64,000 nt of DNA from NCBI RefSeq assembly GCF_014172375.1, contig NZ_WNXD01000002.1, positions 1,798,001 through 1,862,000 of the forward strand, written 5' to 3'. Positions 52,530 to 61,220 of this stretch are shown here, one piece after another (positions within the stretch are counted from its first letter, which is position 1; every line of letters begins with the position of its first letter). The notes beneath the pieces are model-generated. The model searched no databases. It saw only the letters and a program-made list of their open reading frames with translations, and had not been told where the DNA came from. The DNA is from Pedobacter planticolens (GTDB lineage Bacteria; Bacteroidota; Bacteroidia; Sphingobacteriales; Sphingobacteriaceae). Made by a program: the position numbers and the translations under genes.

Positions 52530-53294
52530 ATGAAATACGAAGTAATTGAAGAAGACGGGTTTAAGTACATTGAGGCAGGCGAAGGAGAAACGTTGGTATT
52601 ACTTCATGGGCTAATGGGCGAGTTGAGTAATTGGGAGCCTGCGATAGATCACTTTAAAAAAAGCTATCGTGTAATAGTGCCAATTTTACCAATTTATGAT
52701 TTGCCTTTACTTACCCTTGGCGTAAAAAGTTTATCTAAATATGTACACCGCTTTCTTAAATTTAAAAAATTAAGTCAGGTTGTATTAATCGGGAATTCTT
52801 TAGGTGGTCATGTTGGCTTGGTTTTTACAGCTGCTCATCAAGAATTTGTAAAAGCATTGGTATTAACGGGAAGTTCTGGCTTATATGAAAATGCTTTTGG
52901 GGGTTCATTTCCACGTAGGGGAAGTCGTGATTATGTAAAAGAAAAAGTAGAATATACGTTTTATGATCCTGCAACTGCTACAGATGAATTAGTTGATGAA
53001 GTTTTTAAATCTGTAAATGACCGCTCTAGAGTAATTCGTATTTTAGCATTGGCTAAATCGGCCATACGCCACAATATGAGTAAGGAATTATCGAGAATAA
53101 CCATTCCTGTATCTCTAATTTGGGGTAAACAAGATAAAATAACTCCACCAGATGTGGCAGTAGAGTTTCATGAACTTTTACCTAATTCAGAATTAAACTG
53201 GATTGATAAATGTGGGCATGCACCAATGATGGAAAGACCAACAGAATTTAATGAATATTTAGATACATTTTTAAATAGGATTTTACTAAAATAA
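52530..53294 (+). CDS. Alpha/beta hydrolase
   Basis: A 254-residue alpha/beta-hydrolase fold protein. The oxyanion-hole motif is LVLLHGLMGELSNWEPAIDH, the nucleophile elbow is VLIGNSLGGHVGLVF (Ser in GNSLG), the acid is in SLIWGKQDKITPP and the catalytic His in DKCGHAPMMERP. The triad is complete, so it should be active. No signal peptide, so cytoplasmic. The substrate is unknown. Its stop overlaps the start of a CBS-domain gene by one base, and nadK and DUF6089 follow closely, so it heads a five-gene or larger unit. Confidence 0.93.
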   Translation: MKYEVIEEDGFKYIEAGEGETLVLLHGLMGELSNWEPAIDHFKKSYRVIVPILPIYDLPLLTLGVKSLSKYVHRFLKFKKLSQVVLIGNSLGGHVGLVFTAAHQEFVKALVLTGSSGLYENAFGGSFPRRGSRDYVKEKVEYTFYDPATATDELVDEVFKSVNDRSRVIRILALAKSAIRHNMSKELSRITIPVSLIWGKQDKITPPDVAVEFHELLPNSELNWIDKCGHAPMMERPTEFNEYLDTFLNRILLK

Positions 53295-53956
53295 TGTTTG
53301 CAGCAGAACTCATATCAAATGTAATACCGCCGCTAAAAACTTCCGATAGTGTTCGGAAAGCTTTGGAGCGGATGAGTGAGTTTAAATTGTACCATTTACC
53401 AATCGTTAATGAAGCTCAATTTTTAGGGCTTGTTTCTGAAGATGAGCTCATAGAAATTAGAGATCAGGATACACCAATTGGCAGTTTACCTTTAACAATT
53501 ATAAATCCATTTGTTTTTGACGATTCTCATATTTATGATGTAATACGATTGTTTAATCAGTTACAACTTTCATTAGTGCCGGTGTTAGATCATCTTAAAA
53601 ACTATTTGGGTGTGGTTTCTATCAATAATTTGTTAGAATATACGGCCGATACCTATTCTGTAAAAGAACCAGGGGGGATTATTGTTTTATCTATTAGTAA
53701 TAGAAATAATTCATTGGCTCACATGGCTCAAATTGTTGAGGCAGATAATGCACAAATTTTATCATCATATGTAAGCTCTTTCCCTGATTCTACGCGATTA
53801 GAAATTACCTTAAAAATAAATAAAACAGAACTTTCGGGTATTATTTCATCTTTTGAAAGATATAACTATGAAGTTAAAGCTGTTTTTAATAATACGCAAA
53901 ACGACGATGGTTCGGCAGATAGATTTAATTCTTTCATGAACTATTTAAACGTATAA
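53294..53956 (+). CDS. CBS-pair protein with C-terminal ACT-like region
   Basis: A 220-residue cytoplasmic protein. Two CBS repeats occupy residues 1-130 (VIPPLKTSDSVRKALERMSE, HLPIVNEAQFLGLVSEDELI; then FDDSHIYDVIRLFNQLQLSL, VPVLDHLKNYLGVVSINNLL). The remaining ~75 residues look like an ACT-type regulatory domain (IVLSISNRNNSLAHMAQIVE). CBS pairs bind adenosine nucleotides and ACT domains bind small metabolites, so this is probably a sensor or allosteric regulator. It sits between the hydrolase (1-base overlap) and nadK (7 nt gap). The partner is unknown. Confidence 0.88.
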   Translation: MFAAELISNVIPPLKTSDSVRKALERMSEFKLYHLPIVNEAQFLGLVSEDELIEIRDQDTPIGSLPLTIINPFVFDDSHIYDVIRLFNQLQLSLVPVLDHLKNYLGVVSINNLLEYTADTYSVKEPGGIIVLSISNRNNSLAHMAQIVEADNAQILSSYVSSFPDSTRLEITLKINKTELSGIISSFERYNYEVKAVFNNTQNDDGSADRFNSFMNYLNV

Positions 53957-53963
53957 AACTTAC

Positions 53964-54845
53964 ATGAAGATAGCGATTTACGGTAGAGACTTTAATGATA
54001 GTGTTTTACCTTTTGTGCAAGAAGTATTTGATGCTTTAGCGAGTTATGAAGTTGAAGTCTTAGTTTACTTGAAATTTAACAATTTTATAAAAAATAAGGT
54101 AAATCTTCCCTCAAACATCCATACTTTTTCTAGCCACAAAGAATTACTAAATGAAGCAGATGTACTATTAAGTTTAGGTGGTGATGGTACATTACTAGAT
54201 ACTTTGGCTTTAGTTCGCGATTCTCAAATCCCAGTAATTGGGATAAACTTTGGGCGTTTAGGCTTTTTAGCGAGTATCAATAAAAATGAAATAAAAAATG
54301 CAATTAGTGCGCTTGTAAAAGGAGAATATTCTTTAGATAAACGGAGTATTTTAAATTTACAATCTCAAAATGATTTATTTGGAGATGAAAATTTCGCATT
54401 AAATGACATGACCATCCATAGAAGAGATAATTCTGCAATGATGATTATTCATGCTTTTATGAATGGCGAATTTATCAACTCTTATTGGGCAGATGGTTTA
54501 ATTATAGCTACACCAACTGGTTCTACGGCATATTCTTTAAGCTGCGGCGGACCAATTATATTACCAAATGCACAAAATTTTGTAATTACACCAGTTGCAC
54601 CACATAATTTAAATGTTAGACCGTTAATTATTCCTGATGATGTTGAACTAACCTTCGAAATCGAGGCTAGAAGTACTAAATTTCTACTTTCATGCGATTC
54701 GAGGACAGAAACTGTAGATAGATCCGTTAAAATTACCATCAATAAAGCCAAGTTTAACATCAATCTTATTCGCCTTAACAATGAAAGTTACCTTACTACG
54801 TTAAGGAATAAATTACTTTGGGGTATAGATACCCGTAATTACTAA
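53964..54845 (+). CDS. nadK: NAD kinase
   Basis: A 293-residue enzyme that phosphorylates NAD to NADP. The catalytic GGDGT motif is at residues 72-76 (LLSLGGDGTLLDTLALVRD), and GINFGRLGFLASI follows. The NE/D motif region is NDMTIHRRD, and GLIIATPTGSTAYSLSCGGP is the conserved glycine-rich segment. Length is normal. It is cytoplasmic. It starts 7 nt after the CBS gene and is followed 1 nt later by the DUF6089 gene, consistent with one operon. Confidence 0.96.
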   Translation: MKIAIYGRDFNDSVLPFVQEVFDALASYEVEVLVYLKFNNFIKNKVNLPSNIHTFSSHKELLNEADVLLSLGGDGTLLDTLALVRDSQIPVIGINFGRLGFLASINKNEIKNAISALVKGEYSLDKRSILNLQSQNDLFGDENFALNDMTIHRRDNSAMMIIHAFMNGEFINSYWADGLIIATPTGSTAYSLSCGGPIILPNAQNFVITPVAPHNLNVRPLIIPDDVELTFEIEARSTKFLLSCDSRTETVDRSVKITINKAKFNINLIRLNNESYLTTLRNKLLWGIDTRNY

Positions 54846-54846
54846 A

Positions 54847-55656
54847 ATGCGGTATATAAAGGCAATCTTAATTTTCGTGATCTCATTAGCTTTTAGCAGT
54901 TCAGTTTTTGCTCAGCGAGCAGAAATTGGCATAAATGCTGGTGGTGCAGGATATTTAGGAGATCTTAATCAGAATAACCCCTTAAAAATCAGTGGTATTT
55001 CTGCAGGAGCTTTTGCCAGAATAAATTTCAATCCATATTTAGGACTAGGTTTACATTATACCTATGGCGAAATAAAAGGAGATGATTTAAAATCTTCAAA
55101 CGATCAGTTTAAAGAACGTGCTTTAAATTTTAATACCTCAATTCACGAAGTGAGCCTATTGGCAAACCTTAACTTTTTTGATATTTACTCGCCTATTTCT
55201 AAACGTAAATTTACACCTTATGTTTTTGCTGGTGTTGGTGGCTTTTATTTTAATCCAACGGCAACTTATGATAATACAAAGTATACACTATCAGATTATG
55301 CCACTAATGCAAAGAAGGATGGTACACCCGTAACCTACAAACAATATGCTATTTCAATTCCCTATGGTGTGGGAGTTAAATATAAATTGACAGATTATTT
55401 AACTTTATTTTCTGAAATAGGCTATAGAACTACATTTACCGACTTTATTGATGATGTTGGAGATTATTATTATTTAAATACTATGCCTAGTTCGCCTAGC
55501 GCTTCAAGATATTTTCCGCCATACAATGCTTCAACAGCTGCAGGTGTTGGTGTTCCAGGTACTCAAAGAGGAGATTTAAGAAAAAGAGATACGTACATGT
55601 TTGTAAGTATTGGGATATCTTATACCTTTGTGAGCCAAAAATGCTTTACTTTTTAG
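54847..55656 (+). CDS. DUF6089-type outer-membrane barrel protein
   Basis: A 269-residue exported protein with a signal peptide (residues 1-22, ending VFAQ). It has a beta-barrel pattern with alternating hydrophobic strands: AEIGINAGGAGYLGDLNQNN, GISAGAFARINFNPYLGLGL, RKFTPYVFAGVGGFYFNPTA, YAISIPYGVGVKYKLTDYLT, and the terminal FVSIGISYTFVSQ. The same gene order (nadK, DUF6089, uppS, bamA) is common in Bacteroidota. Its function is unknown; a part in envelope assembly is inferred from the neighbours. It is separated from nadK by one base. Confidence 0.85.
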   Translation: MRYIKAILIFVISLAFSSSVFAQRAEIGINAGGAGYLGDLNQNNPLKISGISAGAFARINFNPYLGLGLHYTYGEIKGDDLKSSNDQFKERALNFNTSIHEVSLLANLNFFDIYSPISKRKFTPYVFAGVGGFYFNPTATYDNTKYTLSDYATNAKKDGTPVTYKQYAISIPYGVGVKYKLTDYLTLFSEIGYRTTFTDFIDDVGDYYYLNTMPSSPSASRYFPPYNASTAAGVGVPGTQRGDLRKRDTYMFVSIGISYTFVSQKCFTF

Positions 55657-55675
55657 GGCACCGATTAAAACATTG

Positions 55676-56416
55676 ATGGGATTTAAAGAACAAATAGATA
55701 TTAAACGCTTGCCAGAGCATATTGCCATCATTATGGATGGTAATGGAAGATGGGCAAAAAATCAAGGGAAATTTCGCGTTTTTGGTCATGAAAGTGGCGT
55801 ATTATCTGTAAAAGATATCGTTGAGGGTTGCGTAGATATTGGTGTGAAATACTTAACAGTATATGCTTTTTCTACAGAAAACTGGAACCGTCCGATAGAT
55901 GAAGTAAATGCGTTAATGGAATTGTTAATCTCAACCATTAATGAACAAGCAGAAACTTTAAACAAAAATAATGTAAGGTTAAATGCCATTGGCGATTTAA
56001 AATCATTACCGCAAAAATGTATTGATGATTTAGCTAACGTAATGGAAATAACTAGTAAAAACACCAAATGTACGTTAACATTAGCCCTAAGTTATAGCGC
56101 AAAATGGGAAATAATTGAGGCTGCTAAAAAATTGACACAACAAGTGCTAGAGCAAAAAATAGCTTTAGACGATATAAATGAACAAACCTTTGCCGCTCAG
56201 TTAACTACTGCTCAAATACCCGACCCAGAGTTAATGATTCGCACCAGCGGAGAGCATAGAGTAAGTAATTTTTTATTATGGCAAATTGCTTACACCGAAT
56301 TATATTTTACCGAAACTTTATGGCCAGACTTTAGAAGAGAAGATCTTTTTGAAGCCATTGTAGATTACCAAAAACGCGAACGTCGCTTCGGGAAAATTAG
56401 TGAACAATTGAACTAA
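55676..56416 (+). CDS. uppS: Undecaprenyl diphosphate synthase (isoprenyl transferase)
   Basis: A 246-residue cis-prenyltransferase that extends farnesyl diphosphate to undecaprenyl diphosphate, the lipid carrier for peptidoglycan and O-antigen. The active-site P-loop-like motif IAIIMDGNGRWAKNQGK has Asp21 and Arg25. LTVYAFSTENWNRP and the C-terminal PDPELMIRTSGEHRVSNFLL and WQIAYTELYFTETLWPDFR are diagnostic. The ATG at 55676 is preferred over the adjacent upstream TTG. It lies 19 nt after the DUF6089 gene and before bamA, as in other Bacteroidota. Confidence 0.97.
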   Translation: MGFKEQIDIKRLPEHIAIIMDGNGRWAKNQGKFRVFGHESGVLSVKDIVEGCVDIGVKYLTVYAFSTENWNRPIDEVNALMELLISTINEQAETLNKNNVRLNAIGDLKSLPQKCIDDLANVMEITSKNTKCTLTLALSYSAKWEIIEAAKKLTQQVLEQKIALDDINEQTFAAQLTTAQIPDPELMIRTSGEHRVSNFLLWQIAYTELYFTETLWPDFRREDLFEAIVDYQKRERRFGKISEQLN

Positions 56417-56479
56417 TTTTACTTTTAACACTTTTTAACATGTGTTTAAATTAACTTAGCAACGTTTTTTAGATTGTAA

Positions 56480-59026
56480 ATGAAAAGAATATACCAACTC
56501 ATATTTTTGTTATTGATTGGCTTGCCAACACTAGCTCAGATCCGTACACAAACTGCACCTGCAGCACCTTCCTTAAAAGTTCAAGGCTTAAATATTGATT
56601 ATTTTAGTCCGAAAGAATATGTAATTGGTGGCACAACCTTAACTGGAACTCAATACCTAGATAAAGAAGTAATCATTACACTTTCTAAATTAACCAAAGG
56701 TGAACGAGTTGTTTTGCCAGGAGAAGCAACTTCAAATGCGATTAAAAACTTATGGGCACAAGGCTTGTTTGATGATGTGCAACTATTTGTAACTAAAATA
56801 AATGTAGATACTGTTTATTTTGATATCGAAGTAGTAGAACGTCCTCGTTTAAGTTCATTTGAGTTTATTGGAATTAGCAAATCTCAAAAAACAGATATTG
56901 GTGAGAAATTAGCTGACAAAGCTGGTAAAACCATCATTAACGATAACTTATACAACACCACAAAATCAATCATCAATAAATACCTTTTAGATAAAGGATA
57001 TTTTTATACTACGATAGATTTTAAATCTAAACCAGATCCGAACCAAGAGAATAGCGTTGTTTTACAAGTGTTAATTAATAAGGGTAAAAGGGTAAAGGTT
57101 CACGAAATTAAGTTTACTGGTAATAAAGATTTTAAATCGGCCAAGCTTAGAAAATTCCTTAAAAAGACTAAACAACAAGCTTTTTATAAAGTGTTTGGTA
57201 GTGGTAAATTTAATAAAGAAAAATACGAAGAAGATAAAATAAAATTGGTTGCTAAAATGCAAGAAAAGGGTTACAGAGATGCAGCCATTTTAAAAGATAG
57301 CATTTATAAATACAATGATAAATCTATTGGTATTAAGCTAGATATGTACGAAGGGCCGAAATATTATTTCGGTAATATCACTTGGGTTGGTAATGCAAAA
57401 TATGTTACTCCTTATCTAGAAAAAGTTTTAGGAATAGAAAAAGGAGAATTATTTAGTGAAGAAAAATTAGAGAAGAAATTGCGTGGTAGTGCCAATGGCG
57501 ATGACGTTTCTAGTGTTTATTTGAACGATGGTTACTTAACTTTTAACATTGATCCGGTACAAACTAAAATACACAACGATACTGTAGATGTTGAAATGCG
57601 TATTTATGAAGGTCCGCAGTATACCAACAACAAAATTACTATTGAAGGAAATACCATCACTAATGATAGAGTTGTGTTACGTGAAATTCGTACCAAGCCA
57701 GGAGAAAAATTCTCTAAAGAACAATTGGTAAGAACTGTACGTGAAATTGGTGCATTAGGTAACTTTGATGAAGCTAAAACTAATCCAGTTCCAAAACCTA
57801 ATCCTTCAGATGGTACAGTAGATATTGTTTACCATGTAGAAGAAAAACCTTCAGATCAAATTGAATTATCAGGTGGTTTTGGTGGTGGCCGTGTAATTGG
57901 TACATTAGGTTTAACATTTAACAACTTCTCTTTAAGAAATCTATTTAATGGTGAAGCCTACAAACCGCTACCAAAAGGTGATGGTCAGAAATTAAGCTTA
58001 CGTGGACAAACAAATGGTAAATACTACCAATCATATAGCTTCTCATTTTCTGAACCTTGGTTTGGAGGTAAAAAACCAATCAGTTTCGGATTGAGTGCAT
58101 TTACATCATTACAGTCTAATGGTTTAGCGGCGGGAGATGCTACCTACCAAAAAATTCGTTTAAATGGTGTATCTATTAGCTTAGGTAGAAAATTAAAATG
58201 GCCAGATAACTGGTTCTCTTTAGTTCACAGTGTGAACTTAAATCAATACATTTTAAATAACTACCCAGGTTACTTATTTAGCACAGGTACTTCATACAAC
58301 TTGAATTTAACACAAGAAATTGCAAGAGATTCAAGAAATGGAAGTCAGATTTTCCCTACAGGAGGTTCTTATATTAAATTTACAATACAAGCTACACCAC
58401 CTTATTCATTATTAAATAATGTGAACTACAAAATAGCTTCAGATAAATTACGTTACAAGTTTACCGAATATCACAAATGGAAGTTTGAAGCACAATGGTT
58501 TGAAACAGTTATTGGTAAATTAGTATTTAAAGGACAAGCACAATTTGGTTTCTTAGGTACGTACAATAGCGCAGTTGGTGAATCGGCATTTGAACGTTTT
58601 AAATTAGGTGGAGATGGTATGCAAGGATTTGATTTCTTACAAGGTTCTGAGTTAATCGCAATGCGTGGTTATTCAAATAACTCGGTTATCCCGGTAGGTT
58701 CTAATCCAACTATTGCACAAAGCTCTGGTAGTCCGATTTTTAACAAATATGTAATGGAATTAAGATATCCAGTGATAGCATCTCAACAAGCAACAGCGTT
58801 TATGACGGTATTTGCAGAAGGTGGTAATACATGGAATAAGTTTAGCGATTTTAATCCGTTTAACGTGAGACGCTCAGTTGGTGTTGGTGCGAAAATATTC
58901 TTACCTATATTTGGTTTATTAGGTATTGATTATGGATATGGATTTGATAAAATTCCTGGTATTCCAGACGCAAATAAAGGTCAATTCCACTTTAGTATTG
59001 CCCAACAACTTGGAGGATTTAATTAA
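56480..59026 (+). CDS. bamA: Outer membrane protein assembly factor BamA
   Basis: An 848-residue outer-membrane protein, the core of the BAM complex that folds and inserts beta-barrel proteins. It has a signal peptide (residues 1-19, ending TLAQ), a series of POTRA domains in the first ~430 residues (repeated GxxxF/Y segments such as VHEIKFTGNKDFKSAKLRKF, YFGNITWVGNAKYVTPYLEK, TNNKITIEGNTITNDRVVLR), and a 16-stranded barrel with the conserved GGFGGGRVIGTLGLTFNNFS and the later FKLGGDGMQGFDFLQGSEL. The barrel ends in QLGGFN. It is followed by two ompH/skp genes, its chaperone partners. Confidence 0.97.
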   Translation: MKRIYQLIFLLLIGLPTLAQIRTQTAPAAPSLKVQGLNIDYFSPKEYVIGGTTLTGTQYLDKEVIITLSKLTKGERVVLPGEATSNAIKNLWAQGLFDDVQLFVTKINVDTVYFDIEVVERPRLSSFEFIGISKSQKTDIGEKLADKAGKTIINDNLYNTTKSIINKYLLDKGYFYTTIDFKSKPDPNQENSVVLQVLINKGKRVKVHEIKFTGNKDFKSAKLRKFLKKTKQQAFYKVFGSGKFNKEKYEEDKIKLVAKMQEKGYRDAAILKDSIYKYNDKSIGIKLDMYEGPKYYFGNITWVGNAKYVTPYLEKVLGIEKGELFSEEKLEKKLRGSANGDDVSSVYLNDGYLTFNIDPVQTKIHNDTVDVEMRIYEGPQYTNNKITIEGNTITNDRVVLREIRTKPGEKFSKEQLVRTVREIGALGNFDEAKTNPVPKPNPSDGTVDIVYHVEEKPSDQIELSGGFGGGRVIGTLGLTFNNFSLRNLFNGEAYKPLPKGDGQKLSLRGQTNGKYYQSYSFSFSEPWFGGKKPISFGLSAFTSLQSNGLAAGDATYQKIRLNGVSISLGRKLKWPDNWFSLVHSVNLNQYILNNYPGYLFSTGTSYNLNLTQEIARDSRNGSQIFPTGGSYIKFTIQATPPYSLLNNVNYKIASDKLRYKFTEYHKWKFEAQWFETVIGKLVFKGQAQFGFLGTYNSAVGESAFERFKLGGDGMQGFDFLQGSELIAMRGYSNNSVIPVGSNPTIAQSSGSPIFNKYVMELRYPVIASQQATAFMTVFAEGGNTWNKFSDFNPFNVRRSVGVGAKIFLPIFGLLGIDYGYGFDKIPGIPDANKGQFHFSIAQQLGGFN

Positions 59027-59043
59027 GTTTGTATCTATCAACT

Positions 59044-59574
59044 ATGAAAAAATATATATTAGCTAGCTTTTTACTTCTAATTGGATTAGGAGCATCAGCA
59101 CAAAAGTTTGCTTATGTGGATACAGAATATATCCTTAAGCATTTGCCAGAATACAAATCTGCCTTAAATCAATTAGACGGATTATCTCAACAATACCAAA
59201 AACAAGTTGACGATAGTTTTTCAGAAATTGATAAAATGTACAAAGCGTACCAAGCAGATCAGGTATTACTAACGGATGATATGCGTAAGCGCAGAGAGAA
59301 TGATATTATTGAAAAAGAAAAGAAAGCTAAAGAACTGCAACGCCAAAAATTTGGACCAGAAGGAGAGCTTTTTCAAACGCGTACTAAATTGCTAAAACCG
59401 ATTCAAGATAAAGTATCAACCGTAATTGGCGAAACGGCGAAGAACAAAATTATTGACTTTGTATTTGATAAAAGCAGTGAATCTACAATGATGATTTATG
59501 CAAGTAGCAATTATGATATTAGTAATGACGTTATTACTAGATTAGGTTATAAACCTGGTACACTTGTAAAATAA
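59044..59574 (+). CDS. OmpH/Skp-family periplasmic chaperone
   Basis: A 176-residue exported protein with a signal peptide (residues 1-19, ending GASAQ). The mature start KFAYVDTEYILKHLPEYKSA matches the OmpH head. A long charged coiled coil follows (residues ~50-110), then QRQKFGPEGELFQTRTKLLK and the C-terminal strand region IIDFVFDKSSESTMMIYASS. It should keep unfolded outer-membrane proteins soluble and deliver them to BamA, encoded immediately upstream (17 nt). The ATG at 59044 is preferred to an upstream in-frame TTG because the signal peptide starts MKKYILASF. Confidence 0.94.
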   Translation: MKKYILASFLLLIGLGASAQKFAYVDTEYILKHLPEYKSALNQLDGLSQQYQKQVDDSFSEIDKMYKAYQADQVLLTDDMRKRRENDIIEKEKKAKELQRQKFGPEGELFQTRTKLLKPIQDKVSTVIGETAKNKIIDFVFDKSSESTMMIYASSNYDISNDVITRLGYKPGTLVK

Positions 59575-59621
59575 AAATAGAACACATAAATTATAAAACA
59601 ATTATTAAGTAAAATAGAAAA

Positions 59622-60215
59622 ATGAGAAAGTTAATTAACGTATTTTTTGTTGCAGCTGGATTATTGCTTACTGCAAACGTTGCGAATGCTCAACAAAAAT
59701 TGGGTCACCTAAGTTCAGATGAAATTTATGCTAACATGCCTGAAGCTAAAGCCGCACAAGCTACTTTAGAAACATTAGCAAAAACTAAACAAGCAGAAAT
59801 TGATAAAATGATAGCCGAATATCAGGTTAAATACAAAGCGGCACAAGACAAAGAAAAAACTTTAAGCGAAGCTAACAAAGAAGTTGTAGGTAAAGAATTA
59901 CAAATTGCTGGTCAAGAAATTCAAGACCTAGGTAAAAGAATTGAAGATGCTCGTACAAAAGCAACTACAGATGTACAAACTAAACAAGGCGAATTATTCC
60001 CGCCAATAAACCAAAAATTAGCTACCGCGATGAGCGCAGTTGCTAAAGAAAAAGGTTTAGCGTATGTTTTTGATACATCAGTATCTCAAGGATTTAATAG
60101 CTTAGTTTATTTTGATGGTGGTGAAGATATTACTGCTGCGGTTAAAACTAAATTAGGTATTTCTAATACTCCTGCTGCTACAAAACCAGCAACAACACCT
60201 GCAAAAAAGAACTAA
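59622..60215 (+). CDS. OmpH/Skp-family periplasmic chaperone, second copy
   Basis: A 197-residue paralogue of the preceding gene. It has a signal peptide (residues 1-23, ending ANAQ), the KLGHLSSDEIYANMPEAKAA head segment, a long Lys/Glu/Gln coiled coil, and EKGLAYVFDTSVSQGFNSLV near the end. Unlike its neighbour it carries a C-terminal Ala/Pro/Thr/Lys-rich tail (TPAATKPATTPAKKN) that is probably disordered. Two tandem Skp-like genes after bamA are usual in Bacteroidota and may have different clients. It ends the operon: a strong terminator follows 23 nt later. Confidence 0.94.
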   Translation: MRKLINVFFVAAGLLLTANVANAQQKLGHLSSDEIYANMPEAKAAQATLETLAKTKQAEIDKMIAEYQVKYKAAQDKEKTLSEANKEVVGKELQIAGQEIQDLGKRIEDARTKATTDVQTKQGELFPPINQKLATAMSAVAKEKGLAYVFDTSVSQGFNSLVYFDGGEDITAAVKTKLGISNTPAATKPATTPAKKN

Positions 60216-60238
60216 TTAGATATAATTTAATATCTTTA

Positions 60239-60275
60239 GCGGAACTGAGATTAATACTCAGTTCCGCTTTTTTTT
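60239..60275 (+). terminator. Strong intrinsic terminator immediately upstream of murI
   Basis: GCGGAACTGAG and CTCAGTTCCGC form a perfect 11-bp GC-rich stem with a 7-nt loop, followed by eight T. The T run ends only 3 nt before the murI start codon, so it closes the bamA-ompH unit and lies inside the murI leader. Confidence 0.93.
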
Positions 60276-60278
60276 GTA

Positions 60279-61118
60279 ATGAATAATAAGGTTTCATCAA
60301 TTGGGGTTTTCGATTCGGGTTTTGGCGGATTAACCGTATTCAAATCTATTGCCCAAAAACTACCGCAATACAATTACATTTATCTTGGCGATAATGCCCG
60401 TTCTCCTTATGGCGATCACTCTTTTGAAACCGTTTACCAATATACATTAGAATGTGTAGAATGGCTTTTCGCACAAGGGTGTCCATTAGTTATTTTAGCC
60501 TGTAACACCGCTTCAGCAAAAGCATTAAGAAGTATTCAGCAATTAGATTTACCTAAAAAATACCCAAATAATAGAGTTTTAGGAGTTATCAGACCAACTG
60601 CAGAAGTGATAGGGAATTTCACTAAAACCCAAAACATTGGCGTTATGGGAACTCGTGGAACCATTAACTCCAACTCTTATCCAATAGAAATTAGTCGCTT
60701 CTTTCCAACATTAAAAGTACACCAACAAAGCTGTCCAATGTGGGTGCCAATTATAGAAAACGGAGAGCATTTAGGCGATGGAGCAGATTTCTTTGTGAAA
60801 GAATACGTTCAGGAATTACTGCAAAAATCAGCCGATATAGATTGTATTTTATTAGCTTGTACGCATTATCCACTACTCATTCCTAAAATTGAACAACAAC
60901 TCCCAGAAAATATTCAAGTACTTTCACAGGGTGAAATCGTTGCAAATAGTCTAGCCAATTATCTACAAAGACATACAGAAATAGAAAGCAAATTAGCCAA
61001 ACATTCCAAAAAGACATTTTACACATCTGGAGATATTGCCACCTTCAATGCCCATGCCTCTGTATTTCTTGGTGAAGAAATTAAAACGCAGAAAATGAAT
61101 AGCGCACTTTTGCCGTAA
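60279..61118 (+). CDS. murI: Glutamate racemase
   Basis: A 279-residue racemase that makes D-glutamate for peptidoglycan. Catalytic features are IGVFDSGFGGLTVFKSI (Asp12), YLGDNARSPYG, VILACNTASAKALR (Cys75) and CILLACTHYPLLIPK (Cys194, His196), giving the two-cysteine mechanism. Length is normal. The ATG at 60279 follows 3 nt after the T run of a strong terminator. No other in-frame start fits, so murI must be expressed from an internal promoter or by terminator read-through. The cytoplasmic product supports the cell-wall theme of the region. Confidence 0.97.
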   Translation: MNNKVSSIGVFDSGFGGLTVFKSIAQKLPQYNYIYLGDNARSPYGDHSFETVYQYTLECVEWLFAQGCPLVILACNTASAKALRSIQQLDLPKKYPNNRVLGVIRPTAEVIGNFTKTQNIGVMGTRGTINSNSYPIEISRFFPTLKVHQQSCPMWVPIIENGEHLGDGADFFVKEYVQELLQKSADIDCILLACTHYPLLIPKIEQQLPENIQVLSQGEIVANSLANYLQRHTEIESKLAKHSKKTFYTSGDIATFNAHASVFLGEEIKTQKMNSALLP

Positions 61119-61126
61119 CCTATAAA

Positions 61127-61153
61127 TTAACATTCAGATGATCAGAATGTTAA
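61127..61153. promoter_or_regulatory. Operator-like inverted repeat upstream of the PurF-like gene
   Basis: TTAACATTC and GAATGTTAA are perfect 9-bp arms around AGATGATCA. No T run follows, so it is not a typical terminator on the plus strand. It lies 42 nt upstream of the -7 element of the next gene. Confidence 0.45.
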
Positions 61154-61195
61154 AAATCACTACATTTCTTGTTAGGTTTTAAAATTTTAAAGCGG

Positions 61196-61203
61196 TAAAT
61201 TTG
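61196..61203 (+). promoter_or_regulatory. -7 promoter element of the PurF-like gene
   Basis: TAAATTTG matches TAnnTTTG. A TTG at 61169-61171 lies 24 nt upstream, close to the normal -33 distance. The ATG follows 17 nt later. Confidence 0.6.
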
Positions 61204-61220
61204 CGGCTCAATTACAATCA

